This document shows, one piece after another, positions 54,274 to 64,000 of a stretch of 64,000 nucleotides of DNA. Below the pieces are notes generated by a model that saw only the letters and a list, made by a program, of their open reading frames with translations, was not told the DNA's origin and searched no databases. Positions within the stretch are counted from its first letter, which is position 1, and each line of letters opens with the position of its first letter. This DNA is from Patella vulgata. Its lineage: Eukaryota; Mollusca; Gastropoda; Patellidae. The stretch lies in assembly GCF_932274485.2 (NCBI RefSeq), contig NC_065882.2, positions 39,464,593 through 39,528,592 on the forward strand. The letters run 5' to 3'. The position numbers were made by a program, and so were the translations under genes.

Positions 54274-54452
54274 CGTTGGGTTTGGGCATATCGCAAAGAT
54301 GATTTGTCATTTATTATCAACACAAACAATGGGATTGAAAGACAAAATGAAGCGTTTAAGCACCAGTACCTACAACAACAAATTGGACATAGCACTTTGT
54401 CAAACACGATAACAATCCTTTTAGAAGACTTTCTTCCAGACAAGTACAGAAG
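54274..54452 (+). CDS. MULE gene exon 6, C-terminal DDE part
   Basis: RWVWAYRKDDLSFIINTNNG, IERQNEAFKHQYLQQQIG, TITILLEDFLPDKYR|gtaatg. T-N-N-G-I-E-R-x-N carries the presumed catalytic Glu of MULE transposases. The acceptor is AATTTTCAG and phases match exons 5 and 7. Confidence 0.8.
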
Positions 54453-54494
54453 GTAATGTTCGATCTCTGGTAACAACGGCTTTCAAAATATAAC

Positions 54495-54665
54495 GAAATA
54501 AAATGGGGTTTATCATCCTACCGATCGGGCTAATATGTCCTACTGTACTGTACTAACTGGTATAATGAAGATGTGCATATACCATCCAGTGTGCTATGAG
54601 ATAAATTCTGCCTGGACAGCATCGCCACGACCTAATCTTATTTGTAATTCCAACTGTCAGGCACC
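54495..54665 (-). mobile_element. SINE-B 3' fragment
   Basis: Reverse complement shows GACAGTTGGAATTACAAATA, TCATAGCACACTGGATGGTA and GATAAACCCCATTTTATTTCG, matching the 3' half of SINE-B. It is in the intron between MULE gene exons 6 and 7, antisense to the gene. Confidence 0.7.
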
Positions 54666-54729
54666 CCAAAATTGCCCAGTAACAACATCAATTCTAACAG
54701 AATAATAACTCTTAATTTTTCTCTTCCAG

Positions 54730-55579
54730 TTACATCTCACTAAATACATCATTTTCGTCCCTTGCTCGGAGATATAGCCCAGATGTTCCAGAATATCTTC
54801 GAAACAGACCAAGAGATTTTACCATGCATTGTATGAAGAGGATTGGTGAAGCTGAATATGCTAGTGAGGGTTATGTGGTCGTTGAGGAGGGATATACATA
54901 TACCGTAAGATCATCCAAAGATGCAAACCTCTGGTATGTTGTTGGTTTTGGCGATGATTCCACTCTACCGTCATGTGAGTGCTGGGATTTTGAATCAAGT
55001 AAATGGCCCTGCAAACATTTCTTTGCAGTATTGACTCTTGTGCCAGATTTGTCCTGGATGAACCTTAGTAATAAGTTTAGGTCTTATCCTTTAATTAACC
55101 TTGATGAAGACATTCTTTTTGCTAGTGGTAAGATCCAGACTAACTCGATTACTCCTGACGCTGCAGAAGTATGTGATGTTGATGCTGTAAGTGAAGATCA
55201 TACCCAGGATGTTGACCATAACAACCAGGAAAAAGATGAAGAAAAAAACCAAATAACATCAGTTAAATCAGAAAGTTTTGAAGCTGAAGCTGCTGCATGC
55301 AGAGAACTTTTGTGCGAAATCAAGTCGTACACTTTTTTGATAACCAAGCATAACAGTATAAATGAACTTAGAAACATCCTGAGTAATGCCCTGGAACTAT
55401 GTAAGCTTAATACAGAATGTGACAACGGTCAGCCATTACCGCTTAGACAGAAGAAAGAAAAACCAAAGAAAAACAAGAAAGTTTACAGTGACCCTCCATT
55501 GCCATTTCATAAAAGATACCCCTTCACTGGACGGTATGGACAAACTATCACAAAGTTCGAAATTCCAAATACAGATTGA
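54730..55579 (+). CDS. MULE gene exon 7, SWIM zinc finger
   Basis: YISLNTSFSSLARRYSPDVP, RNRPRDFTMHCMKRIGEAEY, then the SWIM finger SCECWDFESSKWPCKHFFAV (C-x-C-x9-C-x-H), an acidic linker (VDHNNQEKDEEKNQ), a helical part and a basic QKKEKPKKNKKVYSDPPLPF tail ending TDs and a stop at 55577. SWIM fingers bind DNA or partners in MULE transposases and in FAR1/ZSWIM proteins. The exon may instead leave by the donor at KVY|gtgacc, which is in phase with exon 8. Confidence 0.75.
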
Positions 55580-55722
55580 TAACTTGTATATGTGCAATAT
55601 TGTTACATCTGATACCCGGAATATACGGGCGAAATCCCATTACTGACTACATCATTAACACAAACCAATTCTGAAGTAGTAGTTAACACAGCTATAATAA
55701 ACTATATTTCTATTTCTCATAG

Positions 55723-56202
55723 GTGAATGGGATAAATCAAAAGATGAGATGGATGTGCAAGAATCACTAATTGATAATATTGTTGATGTAACTGAAGACA
55801 TTATCTTGGTGAGGACCTGGGTTTTATTTGCCCACATTAAAATCATCATCCGATTGCCTTACTGATTTAATAATAATCACTCTTTCAAATCATAGTCACT
55901 TATTCACCTTCAGATATTAGAGGATCTTATCTGTATCACAGTCTGTTACTAAACCGTGTTCTGTGATTGGTGGCTATACATATACCCCATTACTTTGGTT
56001 TCTTTTATGATTAAATCCTTTTTAACAAAATTCATCTGATTTATTGCAGGTAGAGCCTAATGATGTGACTCAGGAAGATTGCACAACACTAGATGTGTCT
56101 TGGTCGCATGCCACTATAACCCCACATGAACCTGTTAGGTCCCAGCCAACTGACATCAAGCCCGTTGAAATGAAGAGAAAAGCAAAAAACACACACGTGA
56201 AT
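55723..56202 (+). CDS. MULE gene exons 8 and 9, acidic linker
   Basis: 55723-55808 reads EWDKSKDEMDVQESLIDNIV, DVTEDIIL|gtgagg; 56050-56202 reads VEPNDVTQEDCTTLDVSWSH, then KPVEMKRKAKNTHVN|gtaagt. Low-complexity acidic and then basic sequence joining the transposase and protease halves. Acceptors TTCTCATAG and TTATTGCAG are strong. Confidence 0.6.
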
Positions 56203-56507
56203 GTAAGTATTTTGTAAAAACACCCCCCAAAACCCAATAAACAGATCGGCTTATGTCGTTGTGTACGTCTGATAAAATTAAGATAACTTGCATGGTAAGG
56301 ATATGGTGAAATAGTTTGAATTGACCTCTCTTGAGTGTACTGAGCAGTGGACTAACTCTTCAATACTGCTGGATTTTTTTTACGTATGCGAGCCAGTAGG
56401 ATTCTTAACAGCAGGATTCTTAACAGCAGGATTCTTAACAGCATTTTTTTTAGACTTTCGGTGAAATGCTAACAAAGGTACTAATTAAGTTTTCTCTTTC
56501 TCTTCAG

Positions 56508-56893
56508 CATAGAAATTATGAGACAACTTCAACATTTCCCTGTCCCAGAGATTTGCAACGGAAATTCCTCACACCAAAGCAGGGGGCAACTACTGAAGAT
56601 TTTGTTCTGATAAGTGATGATGAGGAAAATGAGAACAGTACTTTTATTTCAACACAAGATTCTGTCTGGGTAAATGTTGGTTCCTATATACTTCATCATA
56701 GAGACAAAGTGGTTATTTTATCAAGTGATGGTTGGCTGACATCAGATATTATTGATGCGGCCCAGCATTTAATATATAAAGCAAACCCCAATGTAGGTGG
56801 TTTAAAACCAGTGATTCTCCAACAAAACTACAGCATGGATATTATGACTGATGAGTTCATCCAAATTTTAAATCGGGATGGTAACCACTGGAT
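56508..56893 (+). pseudogene. MULE gene last exon, part 1: Ulp1-like protease N-half
   Basis: HRNYETTSTFPCPRDLQRKF, an acidic patch (FVLISDDEENENSTF; LISDDEE looks like a SUMO-interacting motif), then DGWLTSDIIDAAQHLIYKA, NVGGLKPVILQQNYS, EFIQILNRDGNHW. W-L-x-D-x-x-I and the final N-H-W (catalytic His) are typical of C48/Ulp1-like domains. The frame is cut after HW by the tandem array; ACTGGAT (56887-56893) is repeated at the far end of the array. Confidence 0.75.
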
Positions 56894-59800
56894 GACCTGG
56901 CGCCTGGTACGTTCGGGCAGGCATAGTATTTCACCGTAACACCACAGCCACTCTAACCATTCATAATACATCTAACTATCCCTTTACAGCACTTCACTCC
57001 CTACACATTTCCCCTCGTCCTACTTTCCCAAACGTCAACAACACATCTCATACATCCAGTTCGCTGATTAACCCTTGTACCACGTCTACTGGATGACCTG
57101 GCGCCTGGTACGTTCGGGCATTTTTATGCGCGAACTCTTAGGTTTTTTTTACTGGCATGCGCACAGGTACTATTTCTTTTTCTTTTAACAAGTACCCAAA
57201 TCGGGGATTTCGTGCGGAGGTAGTTCGGAGGTAAACAGTCTGTGAAGTACAACACTTGCCACTGTACCTGTATATCGCTAATTATAAACCGAATGTGTGA
57301 AGACAGTTCATACATATCACTCAAAAATTTTTCAGTACAAACTCAGTTGATTCACACTCGATTTGCTACTAAACAAACCCATCGATTTATTTTCTCAACA
57401 GTGTGACCCGAAGTGACCGCGGATTTATTGACCTTGTATGAACTTATCCATAGCTATATCCTTACACCGAGAGAAATTATCTAGTCTCGGTGAAAAGAAC
57501 CATGGTCATCTGGTAGAAAATTACTTTTGTATTTTTTGGAACGGAAAACAGTGTTTTTAGAAGCAAACTAACCTGCCGCACATGAGGAAGTCATTATACT
57601 AATAATAAAAGGCGAGACCTCTTTTTGCGGCGCAGGCTTATCACTGAGTAGTAAACCGTCAACAAACAATAATTTTGGAAGCCTAGTGACGAGTGTAGTA
57701 CTGTAAGTAGGCTATAGACTATAGGTTTGAGTCGAGATTACTCGCTTTCAGTTTACTCTGTTTTTGCGATAACCAATTATGTGAGAAATACCATACTGAC
57801 ATTCGGTTTTTAAAAGTTGTACGCGAACTAAATGCGTTTGTTAGATACTGACAGAGCAGCCCCGAGTCGAACAATCGCCGCCCGAGCTGTCTTCGTCAGC
57901 TAGTTTCACAATATCGTGCAATAGGTGTATTAATGTGATTTTTAGGTTTAACCCCGCAAACAATGCCAAAATAGTGTTTTCACTGCTTACAGAAAACTGA
58001 AATTTAAAAAAAAATTTTTTTATGAGGGTGACCCTCCCACACACTCCCTATCGAGCTGCCGCTCGGTCTGCGCAGCCTCATGCCTGGCACATACTGTCAA
58101 CATTGTATATTTTTCCGTTTCCGCCCTTCCCCCCCCCCCCCACAATATATATTTCACGGCTACGTTGCGACGGTACCAGCATACCCAGTTGTTGACACCC
58201 ATTACATCACTCCTGTCTAACAAATCATAAAGCTGTGGTGTTACGGTGGCGGCATAGTATTTCACCGTAACACCACAGCCACTCTAACCATTCATAATAC
58301 ATCTAACTATCCCTTTACAGCACTTCACACCCTACACATTTCCCCTCGTCCTACTTTCCCAAACGTCAACAACACATCTCATACATCCAGTTCGCTGATT
58401 AACCCTTGTACCACGTCTACTGGATGACCTGGCGCCTGGTACGTTCGGGCATTTTTATGCGCGAACTCTTAGGGTTTTTTTTACTGGCATGCGCACAGGT
58501 ACTATTTCTTTTTCTTTTAACAAGTACCCAAATCGGGGATTTCGTGCGGAGGTAGTTCGGAGGTAAACAGTCTGTGAAGTACAACACTTGCCACTGTACC
58601 TGTATATCGCTAATTATAAACCGAATGTGTGAAGACAGTTCATACATATCACTCAAAAATTTTTCAGTACAAACTCAGTTGATTCACGCTCGATTTGCTA
58701 CTAAACAAACCCATCGGTTTATTTTCTCAACAGTGTGACCCGAAGTGACCGCGGATTTATTGACCTTGTATGAACTTATCCATAGCTATATCCTTACACC
58801 GAGAGAAATTATCTAGTCTCGGTGAAAAGAACCATGGTCATCTGGTAGAAAATTACTTTTGTATTTTTTGGAACGGAAAACAGTGTTTTTAGAAGCAAAC
58901 TAACCTGCCGCACATGAGGAAGTCATTATACTAATAATAAAAGGCGAGACCTCTTTTTGCGGCGCAGGCTTATCACTGAGTAGTAAACCGTCAACAAACA
59001 ATAATTTTGGAAGCCTAGTGACGAGTGTAGTACTGTAAGTAGGCTATAGACTATAGGTTTGAGTCGAGATTACTCGCTTTCAGTTTACTCTGTTTTTGCG
59101 ATAACCAATTATGTGAGAAATACCATACTGACATTCGGTTTTTAAAAGTTGTACGCGAACTAAATGCGTTTGTTAGATACTGACAGAGCAGCCCCGAGTC
59201 GAACAATCGCCGCCCGAGCTGTCTTCGTCAGCTAGTTTCACAATATCGTGCAATAGGTGTATTAATGTGATTTTTAGGTTTAACCCCGCAAACAATGCCA
59301 AAATAGTGTTTTCACTGCTTACAGAAAACTGAAATTTAAAAAAAAAATTTTTTATGAGGGTGACCCTCCCACACACTCCCTATCGAGCTGCCGCTCGGTC
59401 TGCGCAGCCTCATGCCTGGCACATACTGTCAACATTGTATATTTTTCCGTTTCCGCCCTTCCCCCCCACAATATATATTTCACGGCTACGTTGCGACGGT
59501 ACCAGCATACCCAGTTGTTGACACCCATTACATCACTCCTGTCTAACAAATCATAAAGCTGTGGTGTTACGGTGGCGGCATAGTATTTCACCGTAACACC
59601 ACAGCCACTCTAACCATTCATAATACATCTAACTATCCCTTTACAGCACTTCACACCCTACACATTTCCCCTCGTCCTACTTTCCCAAACGTCAACAACA
59701 CATCTCATACATCCAGTTCGCTGATTAACCCTTGTACCACGTCTACTGGATGACCTGGCGCCTGGTACGTTCGGGCATTTTTATGCGCGAACTCTTAGGT

Positions 59801-61070
59801 TTTTTTTACTGGCATGCGCACAGGTACTATTTCTTTTTCTTTTAACAAGTACCCAAATCGGGGATTTCGTGCGGAGGTAGTTCGGAGGTAAACAGTCTGT
59901 GAAGTACAACACTTGCCACTGTGCCTGTATATCGCTAATTATAAACCGAATGTGTGAAGACAGTTCATACATATCACTCAAAAATTTTTCAGTACAAACT
60001 CAGTTGATTCACGCTCGATTTGCTACTAAACAAACCCATCGGTTTATTTTCTCAACAGTGTGACCCGAAGTGACCGCGGATTTATTGACCTTGTATGAAC
60101 TTATCCATAGCTATATCCTTACACCGAGAGAAATTATCTAGTCTCGGTGAAAAGAACCATGGTCATCTGGTAGAAAATTACTTTTGTATTTTTTGGAACG
60201 GAAAACAGTGTTTTTAGAAGCAAACTAACCTGCCGCACATGAGGAAGTCATTATACTAATAATAAAAGGCGAGACCTCTTTTTGCGGCGCAGGCTTATCA
60301 CTGAGTAGTAAACCGTCCACAAACAATAATATAGGAAGCCTAGTGACGAGTGTAGTAAGTAGGCTATAGACTATAGGTTTGAGTCGAGATTACTCGCTTT
60401 CAGTTTACTCTGTTTTTGCGATAACCAATTATGTGAGAAATACCATACTGACATTCGGTTTTTAAAAGTTGTACGCGCACTAAATGCGTTTGTTAGATAC
60501 TGACAGAGCAGCCCCGCGTCGAACAATCGCCGCCCGAGCTGTCTTCGTCAGCTAGTTTCACAATATCGTGCAATAGGTGTATTAATGTGATTTTTAGGTT
60601 TAACCCCGCAAACAATGCCAAAATAGTGTTTTCACTGCTTACAGAAAACTTAAATTTAAAAAAAAATTTTTTTATGAGGGTGACCCTCCCGAACACTCCC
60701 TATCGAGCTGCCGCTCGGTCTGCGCAGCCTCATGCCTGGCACATACTGTCAACATTGTATATTTTTCCGTTTCCGCCCTTCCCCCCCCCCCCCACAATAT
60801 ATATTTCACGGCTACGTTGCGACGGTACCAGCATACCCAGTTGTTGACACCCATTACATCACTCCTGTCTAACAAATCATAAAGCTGTGGTGTTACGGTG
60901 GCGGCATAGTATTTCACCGTAACACCACAGCCACTCTAACCATTCATAATACATCTAACTATCCCTTTACAGCACTTCACTCCCTACACATTTCTCCTCG
61001 TCCTACTTTCCCAAACGTCAACAACACATCTCATACATCCAGTTCGCTGATTAACCCTTGTACCACGTCT
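56894..61070. repeat. Head-to-tail array of a 1.33-kb unit in the protease exon
   Basis: Unit 0 (56894-57088, internally deleted), units 1-3 ending at 58418, 59744 and 61070 (periods 1330, 1326, 1326). Every unit starts GACCTGGCGCCTGGTACGTT and ends TTGTACCACGTCT, and all five junctions (two outer, three inner) carry ACTGGAT. Units are ~99% alike, differing mostly in a C-run. Near the end of each full unit a perfect 17-bp inverted repeat (GCTGTGGTGTTACGGTG / CACCGTAACACCACAGC, for example 58232-58279) encloses 14 bases. No credible ORF. Confidence 0.85.
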
Positions 61071-61609
61071 ACTGGATAAAAATTTCGTCAATTGAGCTGA
61101 GAAGTCCGTCTTGTTTACGTGTCTTTGACAGTATGTCCACTCACAACTTCAGTTACAATATGAAATGCCTTTTCTCTAATATTCTGTGTCCAATGCAAGA
61201 TAAAATAACCCTCAAAATAGAAGATATACAACAACAAAATGATGGCAACAGCTGTGGTCTCTTTGCTTTAGCTAATGCAACCTCCTTAGCTCTGGGCACT
61301 GATCCTAGAACAGTATATTATGATGTTAGAAAAATGAGGGAACACCTTGTTGAGTGTCTCGAAAAAAATGAAATAAGTATGTTCCCTGTGTTAAAAACGA
61401 CAAGAATCCACCATATGGCCAAACTTACAAATTTCAGAATTTATTGCCATTGTCGTCTACCTTGGAAAGAAGGTATATTTCTTGTTCAATGTGATATTTG
61501 TGGTGAATGGTTTCATTGTGAATGTGATACTTATAATCCGTCTATGAGTGAAGCTACCTGGTTTTGTAGGTTATGCCAAAAGGACACAATCTTCCCTGGT
61601 TTGCTCTGA
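61071..61609 (+). pseudogene. MULE gene last exon, part 2: protease C-half and PHD finger
   Basis: Starts inside the duplicated ACTGGAT. W-IKISSIELRSPSCLRVFD (catalytic Asp in VFDS), DIQQQNDGNSCGLFALANA (oxyanion Gln and catalytic Cys in NSCGLF), DVRKMREHLVECLEKNEI, then a zinc finger: IYCHCRLPWKEGIFLVQCDI, CGEWFHCECDTY, WFCRLCQKDT. C-x-C...C-x2-C...H-x-x-C...C-x2-C is a PHD-like C4HC3 pattern. Protease plus PHD at the end of a MULE protein suggests a chromatin- or SUMO-linked role (inference). Stop at 61607. Confidence 0.8.
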
Positions 61610-62318
61610 AAAAATGTATAAAATGTGTTTTTGGCGAATGTGGGTATTCCATAATTTAAGTGTGCAGTTACGTTTTTCGCATAGCCAAGGATATTATGTA
61701 AAATAAGCCTATGAATACTGATTTAAGGTAACACACCTAGTTCAAAATACATTATGTAAGATTTAGATAAAAAGCTAGCTGTTGTTGCTATAATAGTTCA
61801 AAAATAGATAATGCAAAATGAATATATTGAAATTTTCATTTTATTACTTTATTCTGAGCGAAGATATTAGCCTCTGAAGGTTTGACAAGATGTGTGCACC
61901 TACCCATAGGTAATTCATTGTACTGTACTTGGCGCAAGTGCATTCGTAGGCTGTTGGACATTCCATGTGGTACACATAATGTCTTGATTCCATTAATTTG
62001 TCAGGATTATTCTATAGACGCTCAGGTTGCCAGGATACAAGGACCATAACTCTAGATGTAATTAATGGAAATAACTGAAATTCAATAGGGTTCTTCGTTT
62101 CACTAATATAAATGATGTAAATTTCATACAGATAGGATGATACCTTTTGTCTTTAGAGCATTCCCCATGTTCAAGAAGGAGAAATAAGGGCCATAACTCA
62201 AGAAGACATTTATAGAAGTTATTGAAATTAAATAGGCTTCTTCATCTAACTACTGTAAACAACATAATTATCATGTCAATTTCAAAACAATCCGATCATA
62301 AATGTTATGAGCGTACGG
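61610..62318. other. Downstream non-coding region
   Basis: After the stop at 61609. From about 62040 two loose copies of a ~140-bp unit (GGACCATAACTCTAG / GGGCCATAACTCAAG, AATAGGSTTCTTCRT) are seen; such CCATAACTC repeats are common in mollusc-like genomes. No gene. Confidence 0.4.
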
Positions 62319-62493
62319 TCTCGGTGACAGTTAGGGGGGCAGAACCTGAAATGCCCGAAAAAATGTCGGGTTTACAGAGGCGAAGAAGCGGAGCTTACCT
62401 TGTATGGACCCCCCCCCCCCTCCGTTTTCCTGCTATTTCAGCCCGTGAACAAAGCAACTTCAAAGTGGTCTAATATAGCCTAATTAAGGTGTC
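62319..62493. repeat. Diverged ~150-bp unit, first of a set
   Basis: GCCCGAAAAAATG, a C-run, CCGTTTTCCTGCTATTTCAG, CAACTTCAAAGTGGTCTAAT. Related units recur at 63145-63800 after the SINE-A insertion that splits the array. Confidence 0.55.
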
Positions 62494-62506
62494 TGACTCG
62501 AATTCC

Positions 62507-63105
62507 GGGGAGTTGGATGGCTGAATGGTTAGCACGTGCGCGCGGTATCATTAAGTCTGTCATTGAGTCAGCTGGCGTGGTTTCGATTCCCCGGTTGTAC
62601 GTGACAAGGAGTAGGGTCGCTGTCCAACCTAGTGGGTTTTCTGCGGATCCTCCGGTTTCCTCCCACAGCTAAAGACTCCTACGCGCAAGCGAATTATTGA
62701 AATAAAATCGAACCATGTGTTAGTACCGAAATGACCTAGTTTACGTACATCAGATAAACTACTTTTAAAGCCCAAAACTGTTCAACTAGTCTCCTATGGT
62801 CAGCGCTCTTTTAGTTATCAAGCACCTGTTTTATGGAATAATCTACCATTTAGTTTAAGATGTTGTACATCTCTGTATTCTTTTAAAAAACAACTTAAAA
62901 CACATTTATTTAATCAGGCTTTTAACTGACTCTGTATACAATCGTTAACATGCCCATAATCTTGTTATTTATGTGTGATTTACATTGTCACTTTGTAAAG
63001 TGCCCCTGAACATGTTATATGAAAGGGTGCACTATAAATATGCTGTAATAATAATAATAATAATAATAATAAATAGTTTGTGTCGAGTGGACGTTAAACC
63101 CCATT

Positions 63106-63131
<26 letters not shown>
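62507..63131 (+). mobile_element. SINE-A with a nested LINE 3' end, 13-bp TSD
   Basis: Head GGATGGCTGAATGGTTAGC and B box GGTTTCGATTCCCCGG, body GGTTTCCTCCCACAGC, then after the LINE piece the SINE tail GTGGACGTTAAACCCCATTT plus (CT)n. It is flanked by TGACTCGAATTCC (62494-62506) and TGACTCTAATTCC (63132-63144). Confidence 0.85.
62743..63073 (+). mobile_element. LINE 3' end (CR1/L2-like) inside SINE-A
   Basis: Translates as VSYGQRSFSYQAPVLWNNLP, FSLRCCTSLYSFKKQLKTHL, FNQAFN*, the usual C-terminus of CR1/L2-group ORF2. The 3' UTR has TTTGTAAAGTGCCCCTGAAC, AAGGGTGCACTATAAATATG and an (ATA)n tail. The TAGTTT duplication (62737-62742, 63074-63079) marks its insertion in the SINE body. Confidence 0.85.
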
Positions 63132-63136
<5 letters not shown>

Positions 63137-63144
63137 CTAATTCC

Positions 63145-63800
63145 AATCAATCGTACAGTCCACGGAGACGGGACCGTTGGGATAAAATTTTGAAAACTTA
63201 GCATCCGCAAATGCGTTTTCCTACTATTCCCCCATTTGAATACAGCAACTTCAATTTAGTCCAATATAGCCTACCTGGCTATCCCGAATTCCAAACAACC
63301 AATTAATGGTCGCGGGGTATGGGGGCCTCACCCTCCCATAGAAAATTTTGAAAATTTAAACACCGCAAATGCGTTTTCTGCTATTCTTGCCCGTGTAAGC
63401 AACTTCAAGAGTATCCAATGGTTTTGTAACCGAAATCCCATTCTGAATTCCAATCATCCAATCAGACTGTTGCAGCTGCATTCACAAATAATAATCGATG
63501 CCCGAAAAATCGCGCAAAGTAGAGTGGCTCCAGACAAAGAAGCGGAGCTAACCTTGTATCGCCCCCCCCCCCAAGAAAAGTTTGGAATATTTGACGGCCG
63601 CAAACGAATTTTACTGCTATTCCAGCCCGTAAAATTAGTGTTTTATTAGATTTCGGGCACTTTCTTTTGCCAAGTAGATAATTTTTTTGTTTTTTTTGTT
63701 TCACTTTATCCGTCTGCCCGAAAAGTCAGCTTGCTCGAAAGTTAGGGGGGGCAGCTGTCCCCGCCCCCCGCGCCCCCCCTGGCTCGTACGCCTATGGTAA
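63145..63800. repeat. Diverged ~150-bp tandem units
   Basis: CGCAAATGCGTTTTCCTACT at 63207, CCGCAAATGCGTTTTCTGCT at 63362, CGCAAACGAATTTTACTGCT at 63600, each followed by TATTC..GCCCGT and CAACTTCAA-type sequence, with C-runs and GCCCGAAAA motifs. No gene. Confidence 0.6.
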
Positions 63801-63951
63801 TAACTGAAATTATTGAAGTTGTAGTTGTAATATTAAAACTGTAGTTGTAGATATACAGTTCTAGGTATAATTATTAAAATTGTAGTCATATTTATTCTAA
63901 AAAAATGTAGTTAGAAATAAAAAGTTAGTTATGAATATAATGGAATAATAT

Positions 63952-64000
63952 AAACTGAAATGAAATGGGGTTTAACGTCCTACTGTTCTGTTCTGAACTA
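63952..64000 (-). mobile_element. SINE-B tail, cut by window end
   Basis: GAAATGAAATGGGGTTTAAC then GTCCTACTGTTCTGTTC is the reverse complement of the SINE-B tail at 36365-36395; the rest lies beyond 64000. Confidence 0.6.

Larger units (their letters stand above)
41603..61609 (+). pseudogene. MULE transposase-SWIM-Ulp1 protease-PHD gene, ~10 exons
   Basis: Plus-strand exons with GT/AG borders at 41603-41789, 50908-51065, 51595-51709, 52473-52613, 52906-53802, 54274-54452, 54730-55579, 55723-55808, 56050-56202, and 56508-56893 resumed at 61078-61609. Domains in order: an N-terminal FAR1-like zinc region, MULE DDE core, SWIM finger, acidic linker, Ulp1/C48-like cysteine protease, PHD finger. 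Phases agree across most junctions; the 55579 to 55723 link is uncertain because exon 7 ends in a stop. Damage: frameshift in exon 3, TGA and TAG in exon 5, array insertion in the last exon. It is either a dead domesticated gene or a long spliced Mutator-like element; no terminal inverted repeats were found. Confidence 0.7.

Noticed and set aside
57124-60917. Repeated 66-81-codon minus ORFs (MSDMYELSSHIRF..., MKYYAATVTPQLY...)
   Set aside because: They recur only because the 1.33-kb unit recurs; they include C-run artefacts and have no coding signature.
56894-61070. Helitron
   Set aside because: No 5'-TC/CTRR-3' ends between A and T; there is a 7-bp direct repeat at the edges, which Helitrons do not make.

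Overview
This is a 64 kb stretch of an animal nuclear genome that is AT-rich, intron-bearing and full of transposable elements. Short exons with GT/AG borders, non-LTR retrotransposons of I/Nimb-like and Tx1-like type, a DIRS/Ngaro-like element, P-element-like and Mutator-like transposase genes, Tc1/mariner remnants and tRNA-headed SINEs fit an invertebrate metazoan. SINE tails ending in a 'TTAAACCCCATTT' motif and the general repeat style suggest a mollusc; that is inference, because no host housekeeping gene is present to prove it.

Layout. 1-619: end of a 7-bp-TSD MITE that has jumped into an I/Nimb-like LINE (LINE-A, minus strand, 620 to about 5.3 kb). A 3,181-bp block (3475-6655) holding the LINE-A 5' part and the 3' end of a second LINE (LINE-B) is tandemly repeated at 6656-9836 with about eight mismatches. 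LINE-B continues to 11.85 kb with a 958-codon open frame. 11.87-12.44 kb is a hairpin-bearing tandem repeat. 13129-15965 is a structurally complete but non-coding LTR element (505-bp LTRs, PBS, PPT, 4-bp TSD). 16-18.4 kb holds small candidate exons and a P-element-like C-terminal exon on the plus strand. 19.3-24.35 kb is a DIRS/Ngaro-like tyrosine-recombinase retroelement.

24.7-39.1 kb is one very long decayed gene on the minus strand, a THAP-headed P-element-like transposase in about a dozen exons. It is blown apart by a 745-bp MITE, two CTCGAG-studded long-TIR elements (6-bp TSD) and a 4.3-kb foldback element that itself carries SINEs and a Tc1-like element. 39.5-41.5 kb is a GC-richer island of compact ORFs with duplicated TATA promoters and a histone-type 3' hairpin, followed by a CRE/ETS promoter.

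41.6-61.6 kb is a second long gene on the plus strand: a Mutator-like transposase (MULE/SWIM) followed by a Ulp1-like cysteine protease domain and a PHD finger. Its first intron holds a Tx1-like LINE flanked by about 287-bp direct repeats, and its protease exon is split by three and a bit head-to-tail copies of a 1.33-kb unit with the same 7-bp core at every junction. The rest (61.6-64 kb) is repeats: a SINE with a LINE 3' end inside it and diverged 150-bp units. No functional pathway joins the genes. The window is best read as nested layers of mobile DNA around two large transposase-derived genes.
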